64,000 nt of DNA from Cycas panzhihuaensis (Eukaryota; Cycadophyta). The notes under the pieces are model-generated. The model made no database searches, was not told where the DNA came from, and saw only the letters and a list, made by a program, of their open reading frames with translations. Both the position numbers and the translations under genes were made by a program. Shown here piece after piece: positions 43,973-56,823 of the stretch. The stretch covers positions 152,589,741 to 152,653,740 of the forward strand of contig CM041465.1 of assembly GCA_023213395.1 (NCBI GenBank). Direction: 5' to 3'. Numbering within the stretch: the stretch's first letter is position 1; every line of letters starts with the position of its first letter.

Positions 43973-44689
43973 AAGAGGGAGAGGAGGGGGTTGGGGCACA
44001 AGTAAGAGGTGGAGTGCTAACTTCTTGTCCCCTTCCCTGAAGCCTGAAATTAACTTTGATAAGAACAAGTTTGGTAAAGAATGGAATAGATGTGAAAGAG
44101 ATAAGTGCTCATAAATTTTCAATAATGCATGATGCACCATTTTATTTTTCATAATGATACATATTATCCTATTATAATTTTTCAAACAATGCTTATTGCT
44201 CCATTGTAAAAAGTGTAATGGTACACCTTGCACTATTGTTTTGCATAATATCCCATTGTAATTTAATGACCAGACAACATTCAAGAGGGTGTCTTATAAT
44301 TATATTTTTATAAAGGCGTGCCTATATCATTATATTTTTCATAATAATATAAGATACATCATGGTAAAAATTGTAATAATATTAACTTCTATAATGGTAG
44401 TAGGAGTTTTAGGAAAAAGGATGAAATAATTATAATATTTACAAAAAAGAAATTCATAAAAAATGATGATTAAAAGATGGAAAAGGACTCCAAAGGAGCT
44501 TAGGATATATTAAGGATTCATTTCTTGTTGAATGAGGCTTGGGTATATGATTTCCATTGTATTACTTATAGGTATCTTACCATCATTGATCAAATACTCA
44601 AATACCGATCACCAAATAATAGGTAAATGTGAATTTAGATATGTATCAAAGTAGAAAATCAATTGAAATATAAATTTGAAATGCAGACT
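43973..44689. other. AT-rich DNA, nothing recognised
   Basis: Several imperfect repeats of ATTATAATTTTTC-like sequence; no coding frame. Confidence 0.35.
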
Positions 44690-45475
44690 TACCTTACTTG
44701 ATTAATGGTGAATGCTATAATCTCAATTTTTGGGAAATCGATGATAATACAACTATGGGTTGTCATTTGTTATTTCTACTTATGATATTAATAAATAGTT
44801 TAAACACATACATTATTACTGATATTCCACTATCAAGATCACCACTCTAGTCTACATCTATGTATCCAACTAATAAATCTAAGCTTAGACTCATGTTACT
44901 TCTATTATAACAAATTCCATAGCCAAATGCTCCTTTCAAGTACTTAAACATACTTTTCACTACCACCTAATGTTATGGACCTCATCTACTCATATATTGA
45001 CTTATTACTACCACTATTAATGTAATTCTAGGTTTGGCATAAACCATAATATATATCAAACTACCTATTTTACTCTTATATGGAACCAATTCCATTAACT
45101 TTTCCCTCTTCAACCTTTTAAGGACATATGTCTAGAGATAATTTATAGTTGGCATCTACAAGTGTTCTTATGAATTTGTGAACTTGAATTCCAAAACTTT
45201 TAAGGATGTCACCTAAGTTCATATATTGACTTAAATATTTCTTTTTCTCTTTTATATTTCTTCAGATTAGTAATATGAAATGGTAATAAATTTCTTCAAG
45301 ATCTTTTGTTTTGAATTTAGATAACAAATAATCTTCAACATATGATAAAAGTTTTTTGTTCTTGGAAAATAAAATGATATCATGAACATGAAGAGCAATT
45401 ATGAAAATCATATAATTATAAATGCAAAATATCCTAAATTTTACATGATTTCTTTAGTTCAATTATCTCCCCTTT
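44690..45475 (-). pseudogene. Copia-3: antisense copia RT/RNase H fragment
   Basis: On the minus strand one reads ELKKSCKI, then a HVHDIILFSKNKKLLSYVED block (a decayed VDD box), LLSKFKTKDLEEIYYHF, VDANYKLSLDICP, TLGGSEKYV and a decayed RNase H start near IIDFPKIEIIAFT. These are the ordered blocks of copia RT to RNase H in several frames. No LTRs are found nearby. Too decayed to place in a family. Confidence 0.65.
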
Positions 45476-47659
45476 TTTTGAAAAAAAAAAGTTTTATGAA
45501 TTAATTATAATCAAACTTCTTTATCAATAGACACAAGGTCTTAATTTAATATCATGGCGTGTGCCTCTTATTAGACTTTAGTGTTTATTTCATGGGTTTA
45601 TAACCTTAGGTTATGGACCTCCTCTTTAATTTTTGCATTATATTAGTGTAAAATTATTTTATGTTTTGTGAAGTGCTGAGTCAATGGGGGTTAGGTCTCT
45701 CACAGTATATGTGTCACACTAGGTATGATTAATATTATACTAAGTATTATATATAGTATACATAGGTTATTTTATAAAATGCATTAGTAAGAAGTAAGGA
45801 TTATTGAGCCACTTGTATAATATGAGACATTTTTTTAATAGAGATTAAATCAAAATTTTTTAAATTAATTTATAATATTTTGATAGTTAATCCTATCAAT
45901 TATTATCCTCATTACATGCCTTACTATAATATCTTGGTATCAAAGCATATTCATAGTACATTATCAATTGTAATTACTAGTTAATTTATAGAATTTGATC
46001 GCTACTTAAGATTTACATATATGACATGTATTAATATCTAGTTTCTTAGTTGAGCTATTCAATTTTGGAGGTAATTTTTAATATGCATGTTGTAAAGTTT
46101 AAATTGTAAGTAGTTGGACATGTAGGAAGTCAAATATTAAATAATAGGCTTTGAGATATGCAAACAGACATATGTCACATGTAGGTGGAAAAATTCATAT
46201 GTAAGGAAAAAAATATCACATGCAACTTAATAATCAATCTCTGAAGACAATAGAAGATGAAGACCTCTATTCTAATATCCTCTCACTAAAGTGTTTATAA
46301 GCTAAACACTTAATAAAAAGTTACATAGTGACTATGCTCTTAAGGTTCTTTGTTAGTGATCATTAAATTCAATGGAATGTAATCTCTACTAGTGAAAAGA
46401 ATTGAAAAGAATCTCTACAATATTGAATGAAAGCTATTATAAATATTGAATCAAAATACTAAAATTAGGATTAAAATGATGAATTTTTAAACTATTGAAA
46501 GGGGTGTTTTATTAAAATAAGAATATTCTATATTTTATATTATAAAGTTTCAAACTATATAAAAATAAAAATAAAAAAATAAGCCTCCTATGAATTTTGA
46601 TGACCTATGCACAAGGTATCCCACATAAGGAAACTTGCATATTGACCTACAATTTGGCAACATATGGCTTTATATTTGATCGATTAAATACATAGTGTGA
46701 AGCATAGGATCAAAGATATCTAATGCAGAGATAGCCACTTAATACAATGGCCAATCATTGCATAGAGAAATAAGCTAATAAAGTAGTTACTGACATGCCC
46801 AATATAGAAATAAGGAAATGCATCCCATAGTCATCATATACACAACAAAATGTCAATGATAGAAGGACAAGCAAGTAGGCCATTCAACACAAACATAAAC
46901 ACTAAGATGAGTAGAATAGAAGGAACATAAATAAAGGATATAGACAAAAAATGCACAAACTAAGATGCCATAACACCTAATAAGCTAAGAAAGATTAGAA
47001 GGAAAACCATCACAAAGGCTAAATAGAGTTGAATAAACATTCATTGGTTTATCACAATAAGCAACGAGGTCAAACAGGGTGAAGGAGACAAAATGTAGAC
47101 TTAGGAATCTTCATTGCATACCCAATGATGCTAGAAGTAATAAAACCCTTTAGTGTGGCATGTCAAACTGACTGTTGAAAGGTTGACTATACATTGTGGA
47201 AGAAAATTTTATAAGAAACAACTTCTTTTATGAGATGTAATTGAAGAACCTAAATTGATTCACATGATTACTATTTCTCTCATACAAAACATTTCCTCTT
47301 CTAAGTAGGAACACTATGAGTTAGTACATATACCACCCTTGATATTTGATTCCCTCAATTGTATTATACCCCAATCAAGCATAACACCTTAATTTGATAT
47401 CTTGGCATAACTTGATTGGAGCTTTCTTGCTTAGATGTCCCCTTTACATATAACACCTTCTCCTCTAGATGTCATTCCCTTTGCATTAGTTCCTATATTA
47501 CCCCAATCAACTCCCATAAATAAAATCCCTCATAGTTGTTAATACCGCTACTATACCAGGGTCCAAGCCTAAGCATTAAAAACAAAGGCCTATTCACCTA
47601 TGACTTTTTTCCACCATCAAATAAGAAGTAGAAAAGATTCCTAGGAAAAGATTTATTGA
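45476..47659. other. AT-rich DNA left of Tat-5
   Basis: About 2.2 kb with no frame I can assign. The gag and protease of Tat-5 would be expected here but I cannot recognise them. Confidence 0.35.
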
Positions 47660-48720
47660 ATTTATCAATTATTTTTAATGGATATCCATCATCATCTACA
47701 TTGCCAAAAGAATGGTTCTATTTGCATTTGTATTGATTTTCATGATATAAATAACACTTATCCTAAAGATAATTTTCCACTAATTTTTATTAATCAGATC
47801 TAGGATAAAATCATCAACTTTGAAGTGATGTCCCTTATGGATCATTTTTTAGGCTTTAATCAAATCCTTATCTCATTTAAAGACCACTATAAGACTGCCT
47901 TCATCACCCCTTAGGATATATTTCTTTATAAGGTTATACCCTTTGGTCTCAAAAATGCTGGTGCAACTTACTAGCAAGCCATGGTCTTTATCTTTCATGA
48001 CTTATTGAGACACACTATAGTAGTATACCTTGATGACATGCTAGATCTATCATGTCATTAAGGGGACCACATTCATGACCTAAATACCATCTTTGAAACA
48101 TGTCAAAAATACTAACTTTATTTAAACCATAACAAATGTGGTTTTATAGTTGCCTCTGGAAAGATGCTCAGTAACATTATCTCTAAAGATGGTATTTATT
48201 GTAGATTCAGATAAAGTTTTAGCCATCATTAATATGCCACCATCACATACTTAAAAATAAGTAAAATCCTTCTTGAATATACTTGGTTTTTTATGACAAA
48301 TCATCATTGGCTTTGCCCTAAATGCTAAACCCTTAACCAACCTCCTCAAGAAAAGTGTCGTATTAAATGGACCTCAACCACTCAAGAATCTTTTAGTAGG
48401 CTTAAAGAAACCCTTATATTGGCTCTCATCCTTGCCTCACCTAATTTTGATAAGTCATTTATCCTATATACTACCTTCATAGAAGAATCTTTGGGTGCTA
48501 TGTTAGCCCAAGAAGATGATTTTTTTAAAGAATAGGTTATCTACTTTATTAGTAGTACTTTGGTAGCTGTCAGGATTAACTATTCCTCATCTAAAAAAGA
48601 GCGTTTGGCCTTGATTTATGCTACTAAAAGGTTATGATATTACTTGATAATCAATACTACTCTTGTGATCCTCTAATTAGATCTGATTCATCTACTACTC
48701 ACCAAGATGGACTTAATAGG
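47660..48720 (+). pseudogene. Tat-5 RT and RNase H (very old)
   Basis: Around 47825-48205 the + strand reads FEVMSLMDHFLGFNQILIS, KVIPFGLKNAGATY, VYLDDMLDLS (catalytic DD) and LNHNKCGFIVASGK. Upstream, a frameshifted stretch matches the DINNTYPKDNFPL-type block. RNase H at 48340-48720 contains SPNFDKSFILYT, SLGAMLAQEDD, YFISSTLVAVRINYSSSKKE and LALIYATKR. The first catalytic Asp position is again not Asp (LYTTFIEESLG). Stops and shifts throughout. Confidence 0.85.
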
Positions 48721-49079
48721 ATGAGTTGGTAGGTGGGCCCTTCTACTATAAGAATTTAACTTAAGAGTAGTTAATTAAAAGTCAAAAAAGGAATAGTTAT
48801 TATCAAATATCTAGCTACAACACCACTTCCCAATTATAATTCCACCATTATCAATGACTTGCTCCTAGACAAACATATCCTACAAGTTGACATTATCCCC
48901 ATTGATCATAACTAGTATGATGACATTCACATTTATCTCTTAGATTAAACTTACCCCCCTAATGTCAATTCCAAGAAGATAAAAAGAATAAGGGCCTTTA
49001 CTCACCAATACCTTCTTTTAGATGATATATTATATAAATAATCTTTTGATGGAATCTTATTAAGATGTCTTCCAACTTT

Positions 49080-50125
49080 AGGGGCCCTGCTTTGGCCAAA
49101 TACCATAATGACATTTGTGGTGGTCATTTCAGTGGTAAGTCAACATTCTTATGAACCCTTTAAATGGGTTATTATTGGCCATTTCTATTTAGAGATGTAC
49201 ATTCATATATGCAAAAGTGTAAAAAATGCTAACACATTCCTCTTTGATCCATCAACTAGCCACTTCACTCAGATTGATCCTTGCCCCTTAGCCATTTTCT
49301 CAACGGGGTCTTGAACTTACTGGGTAAACTTACCCCCCATCTTCTACCAAACATAAGTACATCCTAACCATAATTGAATATTTTATCAAATGGAGTGAGA
49401 CAATCCCTTTGACAAATACCACTAGAAAAGTAGTTACCACTTTCATCTTCCAATATATCATCTACCAGTTTGGAGTCCTTAACATTATCATCATGGATAA
49501 TAAAACCCTATTTTGCATTTCTCAAGTTAACAAACTTTATAATCAATTTTATATTACCCATAGGACATCATCCCCTTACTTCCCACAGACTAATGGCCAA
49601 ATTGAAGACTTCAACAAAACCTTGATAAAGATCTTAGCTAAAAGGATTGTTGACTACCAACAAGATTGGCATACTAAACTTTTCCTTACTTTGTGGACTT
49701 ATTGTACTTCAATTAGGATAGTTATAGGGATAACTCCTTTTTCATTAGTCTATGCAACTAAAGTCATACTACCATTAGAGATTAAGATCCTCTCACTTAA
49801 GGTATCATTTAAACACTTCATTGATAAAGAATGGTTGAGGCAAGTAAGACTTTTAGAACTTAAGAAGATGGATGAAATCCATCTTGATGCCTATGAAAAG
49901 AACTTGACCTTAAAACATCAAGCCCAGGTAGCTCATGATCAACATTTGAGACTAAGGCAATTTCATGTAGGAGACAAAGTACTTAAACTTGAATATTTAT
50001 ATGAAAAATAACAAAAAATTAACTCCAAGTAGGTAGGCCCTTATTTAGTTATTAAATATCTAAATAATGGAGCCTATTGTCTCTCTACCCTTGATGGGCT
50101 AGAGTTCTAAATACCCATTAATTCT
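49080..50125 (+). pseudogene. Tat-5 integrase
   Basis: The zinc-finger blocks NDICGGHFSGKS and MGYYWPFLFRDVHSYMQKCKKC are seen in two frames before 49310. The long open stretch 49409-50011 carries YQFGVLNIIIMDNKTLF (second Asp, in MDNKT), SSPYFPQTNGQIEDFNKTL (Glu) and KVLKLEYLYEK. The C-terminal LDGLEF block and an FLRKYY end follow. Compared with Tat-2 it is much more divergent and lies on the opposite strand. Confidence 0.88.
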
Positions 50126-51474
50126 TAATTTTTGAGAAAGTATTATGCTTAGACTATATCCATAATAAAAATAAACTATGACTCTAAAATTCTTCCTATT
50201 AACAAACTTAAACTGTATTAGGTTAAACATCTTACTTTCCCTAAGACTCATGCTTAGCGGTCACCACTCCGAAAATGAGTAGAAACTAAATGTATATACT
50301 TTGCTATCTAAAAAATACAAAAGAAAATTAAAACTATAAAATAACAAAAAATATATACTTTCATAATTCCCCCTTTCTTCACTTTATTTGAAGGCTTTTC
50401 AGGTTTCATCCTCCCTTAACTTAGCTTAATATGAACATCCTTGATTATTGATGTAACTAGTCAACTTCTTGATTTAGTGTTCTACGATGCCCATGTAGCT
50501 TCTACCTTAGATAAGTCATAGATATTTGTGGTACTATCTCTCATTCTTGAATCGTTTAAACTACTTAATAACTTTCCCTATACTCTCAATGATTAAAATG
50601 TTCTTCATCCCTTAGTCAATTGGTGAGCCACCTATTAGACTCCTCATCTACCCTTTATAATCTATAATTTATTTTCTAAATAATTAGAAATTTGCCTGCA
50701 TAAGTGGTTATGTCTTATCTTACTTTCTCCCATGGTTCATTCGGTACTTAGTACTAAATTAAACCTTGCTGGTAGTACCCCTTCTACTCCTGGATAGTTA
50801 GTTGTTCAAGACCTTCCCTTCTACCCCTGAGAGACACTTTGATTGAACATCTTATAAATACCCATAAGTTTTCTCTTAAGGGCATGACTTTAGGCTTTTT
50901 ATCACTTATATCCCTTTAAATCCTAATCCCCTATGGTTTTTCTAATCATGAATATACTATTAGTCATTCTCATGCACTACACCTTGACAAAAATTGTGTG
51001 ACAATTTTAGTCACCTATCCCTTAATAGCCATGAGGGTGGGTGAGATGAGCCATCTAGAAAATGGCTTCAACAATGTTAAGTTTACCTTGACCCTTGTCT
51101 AAACCATTATATGGAATGATACCTTTTCAAAAGGAAAAAAATAAAAAAGGAAAAGAGAGAGAGAAAATTTGTTTATATAATGGTTAACACCTTTTTGGCA
51201 TTTGGGACATGTTGTGTGTCAACTTTGTTTCCACCTGTAACATGCAGTTTAGATCCGATTGTGTGTATCATATAAGAGCTATGGATCCAATTATTTAGGC
51301 CCACTGTGACCTCAATTATGATCAAAATCTATTCAACATTTAAAAGGTTATACATTAAGTTAGGAAAAGGTGGATTATGATGATGAAACCAAACCATGGA
51401 GCCCCTATCCACCTAGTTGACTCACATACATTCCCCCTATTCATTAGGTTGTCTCTGAGTTTGTATCCTTCCCC
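50126..51474 (+). other. Spacer between integrase and aRH of Tat-5
   Basis: 1.35 kb. In Tat-1, Tat-2 and Tat-4 this interval is 3.6-3.9 kb and holds the antisense PMD gene. I find no PMD block, TATA-167-ATG arrangement or coiled-coil frame on the minus strand here. Confidence 0.5.
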
Positions 51475-52035
51475 ATTATGACCTTGAACATCTATACTAA
51501 TGATGGGAGCCAAGAGAACCCAAGAATTTTCACTGCAACATGGGTCATCCATGATCATAGGGGAACTATTCTCACCAATGCTAGCTTCTTCATCCCACAA
51601 GTAACCAATAATAAAGCCAAGTATCTAAGTCATTGGAGCTCTTATTGATGTTCTTAACTTTCATAATAGACCTACTAATATATTTTTAGATTCTCAAATC
51701 ATAGTTTACCAACTCACATATTTTTATCAAACTCATTTGAGCCATTTGCATTCTTTACTTGATGATGTTACTACCCTATTAATATAATTTTTTACTATTA
51801 CAACTTAACACATTCCAAGAACCTAAAATATTAAAGGTAACTTCCTTGCCTCCTATATAATTAAATGCCATCATTTATAGCCTAGTTTAGGAGGGTTCTT
51901 TTTTCTTTTTATAAGTTAGAGTAACCTTTCCATTCTCCCCTTGATTTGTACTTAAGGATTTCTTATCTTTAATGAGAATAAACTACAACTCTAAAAACCT
52001 ATCTACTAAAGAGTATAAACCATAGTAGTTAAATC
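51475..52035 (+). pseudogene. Tat-5 archaeal-type RNase H
   Basis: The + strand reads NIYTNDGSQENPR, TATWVIHDHRGTILTNASFF and VTNNKAKYLSH, the order of aRH blocks. The first Asp has become Asn and NNEAEY has become NNKAKY. A decayed STKEYKP tail near 51995 corresponds to the ANEVKLW peptide of the other copies. It is separated from integrase, so the displaced aRH position predates the split between Tat-5 and the other elements. Confidence 0.7.
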
Positions 52036-52260
52036 CATTGCTAGTAATAGACATTTCACTCTAAAGCAAGTATAAACCAATGTAAAAAACCTCATTATCA
52101 AGTATCCACAAAAGTATTAAAAAATAAAATAACATACTCAAAAAGATAAAATCAAAGGGATATATACAACTACCATATATCGACATATGGTATGACCATT
52201 ACCAAAAGAGAAATATGTAACTTTACACTACCAATTAACTCTCATTATATTAGGGGACAT

Positions 52261-52270
52261 ATGGAGGGGG
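52261..52270 (+). promoter_or_regulatory. Possible polypurine tract of Tat-5
   Basis: ATGGAGGGGG followed by TGCTAACAAAGG, about the right distance after aRH. The LTR that should start at 52271 has no second copy in the window to prove it. Confidence 0.4.
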
Positions 52271-54720
52271 TGCTAACAAAGGTTAAAAGTCATAAAATCA
52301 TAATAAAAACACAATACATATCATATATAAATCATGAGAAATAATACATATATAATAAATAATATGCATTGTACATGAATCATATGATACAACATAATAC
52401 ATGTGGAAGCACATAAGGCCAACAAATAAAGATCTAGAGGTGTAAAGGAAGATTAGGTTACCCTCAAAGGGTGTCCATGCATCGAAATGTAGGTTCAAGG
52501 ACTTGCAACACACATTGCCCTATCTACTCTTGAAGAGTTGAGGTGAACTATTAAGTATAAGTGATGGAAAGGGTGGCATCCATGGGTTATCGAGTAACCT
52601 AGGTGAGGCTCTCCTATCCTTGTTAGGAAAGGAAGCAATAAAGGACTCCCTTTCAGAAAATGGATATAAGATGAGAATAAAAGTATAAGACTAAGGTTTG
52701 GAGTTCTTTTCTATTTTTCCTAAGGAGTTATCTTTAGGGTTTGGGTCATGGTGCAAAGTTATGTTTATTGTTTCTCTTAGTTACAAGAGGAAGTAATGTT
52801 GTCTCTTCTTATTTTTAGGGTGTAGTTCATTATATGAAATGAGGTTATTTTGTTTGCAAAAAAATGTTTGTTTTGATAAAGTTTATGAAGTACAAACACT
52901 CACCCTCACTCTCTTTTCACTTTGGGGGTCAAGGGATGCAAGGAAGAACAAAGGAGAGAATGTTGCAATAATCTCTTTTTAAGTTTCTTTTCAATGTAAG
53001 GAAACATGTGATTTGGTTCCACTATGTTCCATAGTTTCATTTCTTACATGTATGTGCATACATAAGAATGATAATTGGGTATAAAGGCTATGTAATATTT
53101 CCTTCTCTTAGTTGTGTTCCTTATATATGTAAAGAGAAAGGAATGCATTTACTATTTTCCAATTTCTTTCTAACGTGTATATGTGTATGCAAAAATAAAA
53201 AAGAGGAAGTGAAGCTTATGCAACATTTTTCTTTTAATACAAAAGAAGAAGGAAGAAACACTTTTTACTTAATGTTATAGCTTTGACTTATATATGCAAT
53301 ATACATGCATAAATAGAAGAAATAATCTCTTCCTTGCTATGCTTCTTTCATGAAGGGAGAGAGGAGAAGAGAATGTATATGTGCATTTTCTTTGTCCAAA
53401 GAAAAAAAACAAGAATATATTATATTCAAACTACCCCCTTTACTTTTGTTGCAATAGATGAATTTGAGTGGAGGTAAGAGTAAGATGGGTTTTGGAAGAG
53501 TGCACCTGGTATGTGGCATTTGATGTTGATCTCATAATTGCTCATATGCTTCTCCCTTACTAATGACACAAGCTCCCTTGTTGCCACAATAGTTGTTGAG
53601 AGTGCAAAAGGGAGGCTGCCTTGCCTTTCTCGAATCCAAAATGTAATGTTACAACAATTAAAAAAAAGGAAAGAAAGCAATAAAGCAAAAATATTAACCT
53701 AACTATAGTACTAAAAGGTGATTGACATTACCTTATGATGAAGAATGATTTACAAGTGGAAGCAAGCCTCTCACCTATAAGACAAAGCAAAGAACTTTTC
53801 CCATAAGCAACAAATATATACTTCCTAGATATATTCATACTAATGTTATCAATGTTATTAACATGTGATAATAAGGAAACAAATACATCTACCTTCCTGT
53901 TTGAGACTTCAACATGTAAGAAACAAAATGAAATTGAGAGGGAGAAGAGGGTGGTGCCTCATAATAGAAAGGCCTCCTATGTGGCTACAATCTCCCAAGT
54001 AGCAAAAGGTATCACTTAGTTTGGTATGTTCCTCAAGGCAAGAATCCAAAGATGAAGGGAAGTAAAATGGTGGGGATATGGAGTGCCAATAGTAAGCACC
54101 AAATTATCTATGGGTGATTAATTGATTTAGGCTTGTGTTAGAGGAAGTTTGTGCATGCACAAATGGAATAGGAAGGTGGGGATAAAAGGAGAGGGATTAC
54201 TCATGGAGGGGGTCTCAAGCTAGAGTTTGCACCTCTTTCTCCTTCTTTAACTCCTTCAAACTTGTTGGTTTCCTTCCCACTTTCTCCTACAACAACCTTG
54301 AGGGAACTTGAGAAAGGTTTATTGTCCAAAGGAGGAAGTTTCCCAAGGTTGGAAAGGGGATATTATGCAACAAACATATGAAAATTAATTCCTTAAGAAT
54401 TAGACTAGATCTAAGAGGATCATATAACAAGGAATGAGGGTAAATGACAAGAAAATATGCTAAAAAACTAAAACAAACAAGTTGTTTACCTATTTTTAGT
54501 AAGTAGAGTTGATCTTTATGAGAAAACCTTGGTGGAGGACATATTTTCTCATCTTTTAAATGCCTTTTGTGGTAAAAAAATGAAAGACGAGAATAGAGGA
54601 AGGATTGGAATAGTGTGTAGATCTTGGACAGGTATGTTGTTACCAAAAACCTAAGCTTTTCCTCTTCTTTTCCTTAAAGAATACTTGCCTTTTGCTCTTG
54701 AATTAGCTAGTGTTAAAAAT

Positions 54721-54777
<57 letters not shown>

Positions 54778-55345
54778 AGAAGAGTTGTAGATGATAGAAT
54801 AATGAAGAATTCAGAGTTTTTGTGAGTTTGAATGGATTCTAAGGACCATTAGGCCTTGATCTGGGTTGGTCCCAAGACTGAGATCTATGTGAACGGGGCA
54901 TTAAATACAAATTTAGCCATTTTCTAGATATATTCAAAGTCATAACAATCACACCATGAATATATCTATAGGACATAACAATTAGAGTGGGGCAAACAGA
55001 AAACTAGGCAGGATGGCATCAAAATAATAGAACCTATAAAAAATTGATAAATGCTTATGAAAGAAGGATAACACTTCTTGTTGGAAGCCTAGAACTCCTC
55101 CCTAAGGATCTAGAAATCAATCTCATTCCATCTAATATATTGGCAACTATAAAAATGCATAATACCATCACTAAACTGGGTTAGAACCTCATGGGGATGG
55201 TGGCAATCGAGGTCCTAGAGTATAGATGGAGATTAGGCCATAAAATAATAGTTGTAAAGAATGTAAAGAAGAATGAGGGATAGAACATACACATAAACTT
55301 ACCTATACAATACTATCCTAATCCATTCCTAATAAGTAGGAAACA
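52271..55345. other. Probable decayed LTR DNA of Tat-5 and Tat-4
   Basis: No gene. The right end (CCATTCCTAATAAGTAGGAAACA, 55323-55345) matches the LTR terminus of the Tat family, so the upper part is the 3' LTR of Tat-4. The lower part may be the LTR of Tat-5. The border between them is not visible. Confidence 0.5.
54724..54773. repeat. (AG)25 microsatellite
   Basis: An uninterrupted AG/GA dinucleotide run of 50 bases, flanked by impure AGA repeats. Confidence 0.97.
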
Positions 55346-55754
55346 TTGCCCCCTTGGCATCAAAACCTCATCACTTTGGAGCATTGGACAATGGTGAAAG
55401 TTGCCAACATACATGTTATCAATAGCAGTGATAACTAGTAGGCAGGTATGCAGGTAACCAAAGGGTACTATAAGTGCTATAAGGGATGTATGGATAAGAG
55501 GACATATGCTGAGGGAGGAGACAAGCTCATGGTTCAATCAAACCTCTAAGTGTGGGACCCTAGACCCAAAGCACATGCCATAGAAGATAAAGAAAAGGGG
55601 TGACCTAAGGGGGATGCCCTTTAGTGGCACCCCTAAATGGGTAGAATAACCCTAGAAAATGTGGTAGGTTCAAAACCTAAAGAGGAAACTAAGGAGGATT
55701 AAGGGATGATTTATCACTCTAAGATAGAGTTTAAATCAAATAAAAAAGGGTTTT

Positions 55755-56286
55755 GGTCACCATAGTTTAGCCTCATTAGCAGTTACCATTTAGAGGTAAA
55801 TAAGGAGTAGAGGTTGGGGGAGGGGTCACCATTGAAGGGTTTCTAAAGGGCAACCTATCAAACCTATAAGGAGCCATTTAGGAGCTAGAGACGACGCTTA
55901 AGAATAAGGTAAACTAGACTATTAGCCTCGACATTCTAATCACAAGGGATGTATCGAATATCAACCATGTAGAAGCAAGATAGGAGAGACCTAGTAGTTG
56001 AAGCAAGGGATCTCAACTGAGGGCTGAGGACCCAATTGGTTTAGGTCAACTGGGATACTATGATCTGAGAGTCACAATGTAGGATGATAGGACTATGATG
56101 GATGCAAAGTGCATTAGTTAAGGCTTCTATAGCTGATGTATACTCTACATTGTTGTTCATGGCCTCAAGCAGATAAATCTTGGAACATATGAAATCATGC
56201 CCAAATGGATCACAGATGATACAAGTTATAAGAGAAGGTCCCAGGTTACCACGCCTACCACCATCCATGAAGATGAGTAGTGCCAT
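55755..56286 (-). pseudogene. Archaeal-type RNase H of Tat-4
   Basis: ATG at 56286 gives MALLIFMDGGRRGNLGP, then NNNVEYTSAIEALTNAL, LHCDSQIIVSQLT and YIPCDQNVEANSLVY. The first Asp, the Glu and the CDSQ Asp are kept; the last Asp has become Asn. The closing TANEAKLW peptide is at about 55760. A stop at 56041 interrupts it. Confidence 0.82.
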
Positions 56287-56823
56287 GATTAGGGAAATAA
56301 CAAGGAACTTAATGAAAAGAATGGAGATGCTCAATAAAGGATAATGAGTCCTAAAACAAATCATAATTACTCAAAAGGCTAATCAAGAGAGGATAGGAGA
56401 GACCTATAGCTAGGTTGTTAAGCTTATAGAGGGCCTACCCTATAAAAGGGAAGGAGCAAAGGTAAGAACAGACTTAATGTCAAGGACCTAAGGTAGGTTC
56501 AAAGCCAACCAAGGGCTCGACCTAAGGATTGGATACCATTGGGAGCAAAATGGGCCAAAATAGACATGAAAAATAGAGTCAACTTTCCAAAACAAGTCCA
56601 TGAAGTATAAACATAGATAGTGTTTTAAGCATCATAAAATAAGGTAAAAGGACTCCCAAAGGATACAAAGGGGGTGCTATAAATGCTAGAAAAGTTGATA
56701 AAAATGGGCATCTAGGAGCCTAAAAGGGTAGGGACCCTGAATAGAAGAAGGATGAGCCCAAGGATGTGGTCCTAATAACTCCATCGAAATAGGAGAAGGT
56801 TGCAGGGCTTCAAGGAGTCCCAC

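Noticed and set aside
53068-53280. Small Lys-rich frames in 53-54 kb
   Set aside because: Short, AT-driven and without homologous copies in the window; probably decayed LTR or intergenic DNA.
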